Part shown: piece after piece, positions 60,578 through 64,000 of the stretch
Numbering within the stretch: position 1 is the first letter of the stretch
Layout of the letters: each line of letters begins with the position of its first letter
Assembly (NCBI GenBank): GCA_963971285.1
Contig: OZ020249.1
Coordinates: 496,001 to 560,000 of the forward strand
DNA length: 64,000 bases
Direction of reading: 5' to 3'
DNA from: Astropecten irregularis
Lineage: Eukaryota; Echinodermata; Asteroidea; Paxillosida; Astropectinidae
Position numbers and translations under genes: made by a program
The notes under the pieces: generated by a model
What the model saw: only the letters and a program-made list of their open reading frames with translations
Databases searched by the model: none
Told to the model about the DNA's origin: nothing

Positions 60578-63166
60578 CTGTTTTGTAAAAGCCTTAAGTC
60601 AATCAGGAGCAGGTAATGTGTGGCTAAAGTGATAGCCGTATTAATGGCATTCTCCTATCCTCTTCTTCAGATGCTGATAAGCAGAGTGCTCTGAATCTCT
60701 TCCTGGGTGTCTTCAGACCGAGCTTGAACAGTCCCAGCTTGTGGGATCTCCCCACGGATTACTACTTGCATCACAGTGACGCTGCTGGATGTTTCAAAAG
60801 AAAGCGCAGGTGAGCCTTGCCACTCTAAATCTCTGCTTAAAGGTACAATACATGATTGGTAAAGGCCAGAGAACAGCACTCACACTTTGTCTGACCAAAC
60901 AAGGTCGTCGAGTTGTAATGACATCACTCCGCGCTGAGCTACAGTAAATCTGTGGAGATTTCTGTTTCGGTACCTTTTATCAAGATTTAACTTCGCAAAT
61001 GGCTCATTACATGAAACATCTCTAAATCCATATTCTGTTTTTTTTCCGTCTGCAGCTTCACCCAGTGGTTTGACATTAAGGTCATCCAGTCTCTTCCTCT
61101 CCCCTATGCTGAAGTGGAAAAGTCCATCGGCGGCCAATCAGGTGACCGTTCCCTTGCCGTGCAATTAACATCCACCCCCCATGCAGAATGTGTCGATCCG
61201 TACTTTGACTACTACCGGCCTACGGAGCTGACCACCATCCAGGAGCTGTTCTGCATGAACATGCCTCATTCTATCAGGTCAGTGTGTTAGTAGGACTTTT
61301 CACACTATCAAAAATCTCGGGATTGCAACAGGATCGAACCTCGAGCCAATCCGGGTTGGACAGCCTAACCGGATCGAAATCAATCCAGGGGCATTTCACT
61401 AATGCTTTGCGATCATCGCTAAAGCCCAAATCCATCGTTAAACGGAAAATCGATTGCTACTTTGCGTAGCAATTCTCCGTTTAGCGATGAATTTTGGCTT
61501 TAGCGATGATCGCAAAGCGTTAGTGAAATCAGCCCCTGGTATGGACCAGGGTTGAAAATCTCAGCCCAGTTCCAAACTTCATTTGTCGCCATGATCCGTG
61601 TTGTATCAGTCGGTTCACCAAAAATGAAGTATGAATGTTGCATCTCTTCGATCCTGTTTGGAAACTTGCCGGGCTGAACCGGGACGGATCCGGGTAATAG
61701 TTTCGACACAGATCAAAAAGGCCACGTGTGTCTGGTCCATGTTGGATCCCTCCAGGGGACAGTAGTTTTAGCTAGTGTCTGGTCATATCATGTATTGAAA
61801 TGTATTCCATGTTAAGGATTATTAAACTTTCTTTATGTTGCAGGGATTTTATGCCCAAGACTGCCCAAAACTTCAGTCCGTTCTCAGTCCGAGTGAGCCA
61901 GTCCAAGACCAAAGAGGAACTCTTAAGGTATGTGAAAAAGCTGGTGCACTTCATGTTACTCCTGAAAAGAAACATCATAATAATGTAGCGGTCCGGCCCC
62001 TGGTCGATCGCTCGGAGACGGCGGCTCGTCCGCCACTGAAGGTGGATGCGGAGGCAAGTTACTTACTTGAAGGGAAGGGAACGGCCAGGCAGGGAAAAGG
62101 GACAGTCGACACATTGCCAGTTGATTCCTCGATAAGTGGTCTTGATCCACTTCTTTTAATATTTTACGCCATCATCCTCAAATAAACAGGGATAATTATG
62201 TGACTCCCACAAACGCCATTTTACTCGACCAAGTCTCCCGCTGCAATCCCCGCGAAAACGTGGGAAGATTGCCAAAACCACTAGTTTTGTATTTTTAGAT
62301 AGTGGTTAACATATCTCTGGACCTGAGGATCTTGTGTAAGTCTCTTTCTTTCTCATCTTGATTTTAGTTCAGATCAGAAGTCGGCTGCTCGGGTCATAGC
62401 TGAGCGTCTGATCACAGCGGGATCACCCAAGACCAGCGGTGATGTACAATCATCATCCCCAGGTACATCAAGCAGCGATGAAGAGCCGTCCGAACCCAGA
62501 ACAGTCGCAGCAAGTGGCGGAAAGTCCAGAAAACAGGACGTTGAATTGAAGGTTGGATTTGTATATTTGTTTGTTTGTTTATCTGTTTGTTTGTTTGCTT
62601 AGGGGGAGGTGGGTATTTTGCGTTGTATGTAAGAATGTCATAGCATAGATGTGTTTTTACTCTCAGTCCAAGCTGGGATAATGTTTAGGCAAGGTGAATA
62701 TTTTAATCTACAGTGGAATGTCGCTATAATGAAAACTGCTATACCGAACGTTTGGCTATACCAACCATCATCCTTGGCTCCCAATTTGTGTGTACAATAC
62801 ATACTGAGTTCTTTAATTTACTATAACGAATGACCACTATAACGGACAATATGTACATCCCGCCATGTTCGTTATAGCAGTGTTCCACTGTATCGTGCAT
62901 GATTTTCTGATACTTAATAATTAACTGCTGCAATCTGCTCATCAGCCAAAGAATGACCTGAAATTTATGAAATGCTTGGAGTTAGGAGGGCCTGAAGCCT
63001 TAGGCCCTTCTATAAACTCCAAGTAGAAGCAGGTTTTGAAACCTCAGCATGAATAATATCGCTGGGTTGGGTTTGGTGTTTTACAGGATCTGTTTCAAAG
63101 CATGAAGGAGGTGTATGGCGTAGACATTAAGAGCCCAGCCAGACAAGACATCACTATGTACCACAG
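46344..63166 (+). CDS. FIG4: FIG4 polyphosphoinositide phosphatase (Sac domain), 3' end outside window
   Basis: Twenty-one coding exons: 46344-46406, 47027-47125, 47910-48036, 48652-48706, 49878-49988, 51276-51326, 51668-51750, 52004-52132, 52306-52406, 53242-53404, 54026-54123, 55230-55363, 55834-55953, 56742-56877, 58091-58149, 59114-59280, 60671-60809, 61056-61277, 61844-61927, 62368-62551, 63087-63166. They give 2405 nt, about 801 residues, all in frame. Human FIG4 has 907, so roughly the last 80-100 residues are missing to the right. FIG4 dephosphorylates PI(3,5)P2 and works with VAC14 and PIKfyve on endolysosomal membranes. Family signatures include [66 protein letters not shown] and [20 protein letters not shown]. 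The catalytic CX5R motif ([12 protein letters not shown], Cys about 468) is intact. Three consecutive ATGs open the frame; I chose the first. A Ser-rich variable segment (exon 20) precedes the C-terminal MKEVYGVDI stretch. Confidence 0.98.
46620..46823. repeat. MITE with taaccctaaccca ends, FIG4 intron 1
   Basis: taaccctaaccca at the left and tgggttagggtta at the right are exact inverses. The interior is rich in gtgtggta. It is related to 19090-19410. Confidence 0.7.
47234..47455. repeat. MITE with GGCTCA-hexamer termini, copy 5
   Basis: ggctcgggctcaggctcc at the left and four gagcct units at the right (47422-47450) enclose the standard interior. It lies in FIG4 intron 2. Confidence 0.75.
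47520..47778 (+). repeat. Common-core MITE, 5'-truncated, second subtype
   Basis: It starts within the core (gctgtatttatcaagaa) and runs to the intact terminus accaaattatgatattacct. Confidence 0.6.
48760..48850 (-). repeat. tRNA-derived SINE head, minus strand
   Basis: attgactggagcgggattct with the inverse A box (gcgctcttc). It follows the FIG4 exon 4 donor by about 55 bases. Confidence 0.55.
49087..49779. mobile_element. Tigger/pogo-like MITE carrying a minisatellite
   Basis: The termini cagtgcaacgctactataac and tatagttgcgtttcacta are inverse and flanked by TA. The 16-base array at 49487-49737 lies inside. It is in FIG4 intron 4. Confidence 0.65.
49487..49737. repeat. 48-base minisatellite made of three 16-base subunits
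   Basis: gtgggcgaagtg plus four variable bases (acgc, gcca, gtga) repeats every 16 bases. The three variants cycle in order, giving a 48-base unit about five times. The unit being a multiple of 3 opens frames on both strands; these are not genes. Confidence 0.9.
50100..51130. repeat. 114-115-base tandem repeat, about 8-9 copies (FIG4 intron 5)
   Basis: cccaacttggtccaagtcc recurs at 50294, 50408, 50523, 50638, 50753, 50867 and 50981. Units also share ggactgtagagcccaggcac. The 114-base period leaves a 264-codon reading frame on the minus strand, which I regard as a by-product. Confidence 0.92.
51478..51580 (-). repeat. tRNA-derived SINE head, minus strand
   Basis: ttgactggagcggtattcgaa followed by the inverse of the A-box region, in FIG4 intron 6. 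Confidence 0.55.
52963..53102. repeat. Palindromic satellite-related MITE, compact 140-base copy
   Basis: ggggtcgatttcaccaaact at the left and gtgaaatcgacccc at the right. It contains the inverse of the satellite words (atcaatcgtaggactt, gccctacgtagg, gggttatcctttg). It lies in FIG4 intron 9 and is the clearest single-copy relative of the 94-base satellite. Confidence 0.85.
53484..53822 (+). repeat. Common-core MITE, first subtype, FIG4 intron 10
   Basis: From tgaaatgttcacagatttacg to accaattatgtattataccttt. The 5' terminus is diverged. Confidence 0.65.
54170..54536 (-). repeat. tRNA-derived SINE, about 365 bp, FIG4 intron 11
   Basis: On the minus strand a tRNA-like head (gtggcctagaggtgtgtc, aggttcgaatccagcc) is followed by gcccttgggcaagatgcttta, aggtgtaaatgggtacctgt, and a tail of gcgctttgatcttcttgg with aggcgttttataaatgcttg. 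This layout occurs in SINEs of many marine animals that use L2/CR1-type tails. Confidence 0.75.
54798..54940 (+). repeat. tRNA-derived SINE, best-preserved head
   Basis: The acceptor halves ggctgga/tccagtc pair, the D stem gctc/gagc is intact, the loop ATGGTAT (anticodon GGT-like) is present, and so is ggttcgaatcc. The body matches 43735-43790. It lies in FIG4 intron 11, next to another SINE. Confidence 0.75.
55450..55745. repeat. Two tRNA-derived SINE fragments, opposite orientations
   Basis: A minus-strand head (ttgattggagcgggatttcga .. ctctaccaactgagctatcc) at about 55455-55535 and a plus-strand decayed head (gggctggttagcaagaatgg .. ggttcaaatcccacttcagt) at about 55665-55730, in FIG4 intron 12. 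Confidence 0.6.
56027..56273. repeat. MITE with GGACCAATTTCATAG ends, FIG4 intron 13
   Basis: ggaccaatttcatagagctg to gctctatgaaaattgacc. Inverse orientation of the copy at 34950-35175. Confidence 0.7.
56811..56845 (+). other. FIG4: FIG4 Sac catalytic motif
   Basis: Exon 14 encodes [12 protein letters not shown], the CX5R(T) signature of Sac-family phosphoinositide phosphatases, with the nucleophilic Cys and the phosphate-binding Arg both present. The enzyme should be catalytically competent. Confidence 0.95.
56941..57920. repeat. MITE with GGCTCA-hexamer termini, copy 6, interrupted
   Basis: The left end carries seven aggctc units (56956-56998) and the interior runs to about 57105. A 583-base palindromic element then intervenes, and remnants of the right part (tcaaaatagagactttgggc) appear near 57800. 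It lies in FIG4 intron 14. Confidence 0.6.
57106..57688. mobile_element. Nested 583-base element with long inverted ends
   Basis: The left arm tggaatgccatagctatctt.. and inner ccgatccagtaggccacgcc are inverted at the right (ggcgtggcctactggatcgg, ..gatacggcattcca). The centre holds unique-looking DNA but no supported gene. Confidence 0.75.
58302..58590. repeat. MITE with CCAATTTCATGGAATACGTTA end, copy 2
   Basis: cccaatttcatggaatacgtt to ttacatgaaattggc. Related to 27704-27986. Confidence 0.6.
58690..58995 (-). pseudogene. C-terminal fragment of a non-LTR retrotransposon ORF2 (L2/CR1-like)
   Basis: The minus strand encodes [39 protein letters not shown] and [19 protein letters not shown]. 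This is the conserved tail that follows the reverse transcriptase in L2/CR1/Rex-type elements. The enzyme core is absent, so this is a 5'-truncated insertion in FIG4 intron 15, antisense to the gene. Confidence 0.8.
59334..59715. repeat. MITE with GGGGCCAATTTCA ends, interrupted copy
   Basis: The left part is 59334-59404 and the right part 59544-59715. Together they match the intact copy at 60054-60295, with the satellite-related MITE inserted between them. FIG4 intron 16. Confidence 0.8.
59405..59543. repeat. Palindromic satellite-related MITE nested in another MITE
   Basis: gggttcgatttcataaagcc to agtttggtgacccc. The flanking acagg / aggatt suggests a 3-base target duplication (agg). Confidence 0.75.
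60054..60295. repeat. MITE with GGGGCCAATTTCA ends, intact copy
   Basis: The 242-base element has exact end pair ggggccaa / ttggcccc. It lies in FIG4 intron 16. Confidence 0.8.
60311..60592. repeat. MITE with GGCTCA-hexamer termini, copy 7, expanded
   Basis: The right end carries about 15 gagcct hexamers (60487-60577), while the left end has two or three. It ends 78 bases before FIG4 exon 17. Confidence 0.8.
60838..60990. repeat. Terminal fragments of the common-core MITE
   Basis: aaaggtacaatacatgattgg and aacagcactcacactttgtctg are inverted-end sequences of the family, followed by short decayed core pieces (taaatctgtggagatttctg). Confidence 0.5.
61385..61539. repeat. 155-base palindromic MITE (ccaggggc ends)
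   Basis: ccaggggcatttcactaatg at the left and cgttagtgaaatcagcccct at the right. The arms continue through gcgatcatcgctaaagcc and its inverse. FIG4 intron 18. Confidence 0.85.
62711..62890. mobile_element. Tigger/pogo-like MITE with TA target duplication, copy 2
   Basis: cagtggaatgtcgctataat and gttatagcagtgttccactg with TA on both sides. Closely related to 32203-32395. FIG4 intron 20. Confidence 0.75.
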
Positions 63167-63327
63167 GTAAAAACAAGCACATTGGTGCTTTCCATGTACT
63201 GTCTGAAATTTGTATGTGCAGACACGGTGTAACATTTTCATCTAAGAGACTATTGCAAGTCTATGGATTCTTTAGTGCATTGGACTCTAGTGATTTGGCA
63301 TATTATTTGTGTGCCACACCCATAACC

Positions 63328-63646
63328 CATAGAGATACATACTAATAAACTAGAGGGCGGACGCGCGATACTCCCCTGTACTGTGGCGCTGTGATCGCAT
63401 GTATCCCATGCTACGTATGAATTACGTATACCGCAAGCGTACCATACCACAACGGGGAATGCTGTGCTGATGGAGCACTTGCGTATTCATGCGTAAACTA
63501 CAGTACAAAGGCCTACGCCGTACGTACACAGCAAAGATAGTAAAGCGCCGGCGCAGTGCCCATTTCAGTAATGGCGGATCCATCCCCATGTTGTCACAGA
63601 AATTCTGCCGAGCCTGCCCTCTAGTTTATTAGTATGTATCTCTATG
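63328..63646. repeat. 319-base MITE with 31-base inverted ends
   Basis: catagagatacatactaata at the left is inverted at the right (tattagtatgtatctctatg). Both arms continue through aaactagagggc / gccctctagttt. The GC-richer interior has no ORF. It lies in the FIG4 intron after exon 21. Confidence 0.85.
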
Positions 63647-63674
63647 ATCACACCTTGTGGGGCGTGCATATGTG

Positions 63675-63967
63675 TTCCAAGTCCCATATATAAAATATAT
63701 AAAATATATTCCAAGATATAAAATATATTTCAAGTTCCATACGGTGCCCACTCTTTGGGGAAAATAGTGAAAAATGCCCACAGTGTTTTTTACTGTTCTT
63801 TTTGATCTTCCGAAGATCGAAATAGTCATTGGTTTTGCTCTTTTCTGGATAAATACAGCATTTCAGGTAGAAAAAATATCTACCATCACCATCTCTATAC
63901 CCTGTATAAAGGTAAATCTGTAAAGATTTATGTTTAAGTATGCTACCAAAGTGTGATAGTACCTTTA
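63675..63967 (-). repeat. Common-core MITE, reverse, partial
   Basis: tacggtgcccactctttgg, gatcttccgaagatc and ggataaatacagcatttcagg are present, ending with taccaaagtgtgatagtacct. Confidence 0.65.
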
Positions 63968-64000
63968 ATGGAATCTTTTCTCTAACGTTCTCTTTTTGGG

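Overview
The window is animal genomic DNA. Its genes have many short coding exons with GT-AG introns, intergenic and intronic DNA is packed with short non-coding transposons, there is a 200-base assembly gap, and there are no operons. The FIG4 and OSCP1 orthologues, a DUF1647-type membrane protein, foldback-like elements with 16-base arrays, and frequent TACATGTA motifs suggest an invertebrate deuterostome. An echinoderm is my favoured guess, made by inference and not proven.

Four protein-coding genes are supported. (1) Minus strand, about 8.6 kb to beyond base 1: the 5' end of an ankyrin-repeat gene, most like a TRPA-type channel. It has a long Ser/Pro-rich leader, one ankyrin exon and a possible first coding exon. 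(2) Plus strand, 18.0-21.4 kb: a complete 4-exon, 355-residue type II membrane protein of the DUF1647 type. (3) Minus strand, 45.85-26.03 kb: a complete 9-exon OSCP1 gene of 380 residues. (4) Plus strand, 46.34 kb to beyond the right edge: FIG4, the Sac-domain polyphosphoinositide phosphatase. Twenty-one exons (about 801 residues) lie in the window and only the last part is missing. All listed joins in genes 2-4 keep the reading frame. FIG4 and OSCP1 are head to head with 493 bases between start codons, so they probably share a bidirectional promoter. The DUF1647 gene and OSCP1 converge.

The rest is mostly repeats. One MITE family with a shared core occurs about 20 times. Others include palindromic MITEs with GGGGTCGATTTCAC-like ends, MITEs with GGGGCCAATTTCA ends, MITEs ending in GGCTCA hexamers, Tigger/pogo-like MITEs with TA target duplications, and tRNA-derived SINEs. 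Several are nested. OSCP1 intron 2 holds a 2.6-kb, 28-copy, 94-base satellite that grew inside a MITE and carries a 9-monomer (846-base) higher-order period. Other notable structures are a perfect spacer-less 236-base palindrome inside a larger inverted-repeat element at 16.5-17.8 kb, two foldback-like elements with 16-base arrays, and minisatellites of 119, 114, 48 (3 x 16) and 12 bases.

I see no prokaryotic-type system, CRISPR array or intact autonomous transposon. The most unusual content is the repeat architecture and the head-to-head FIG4-OSCP1 pair.
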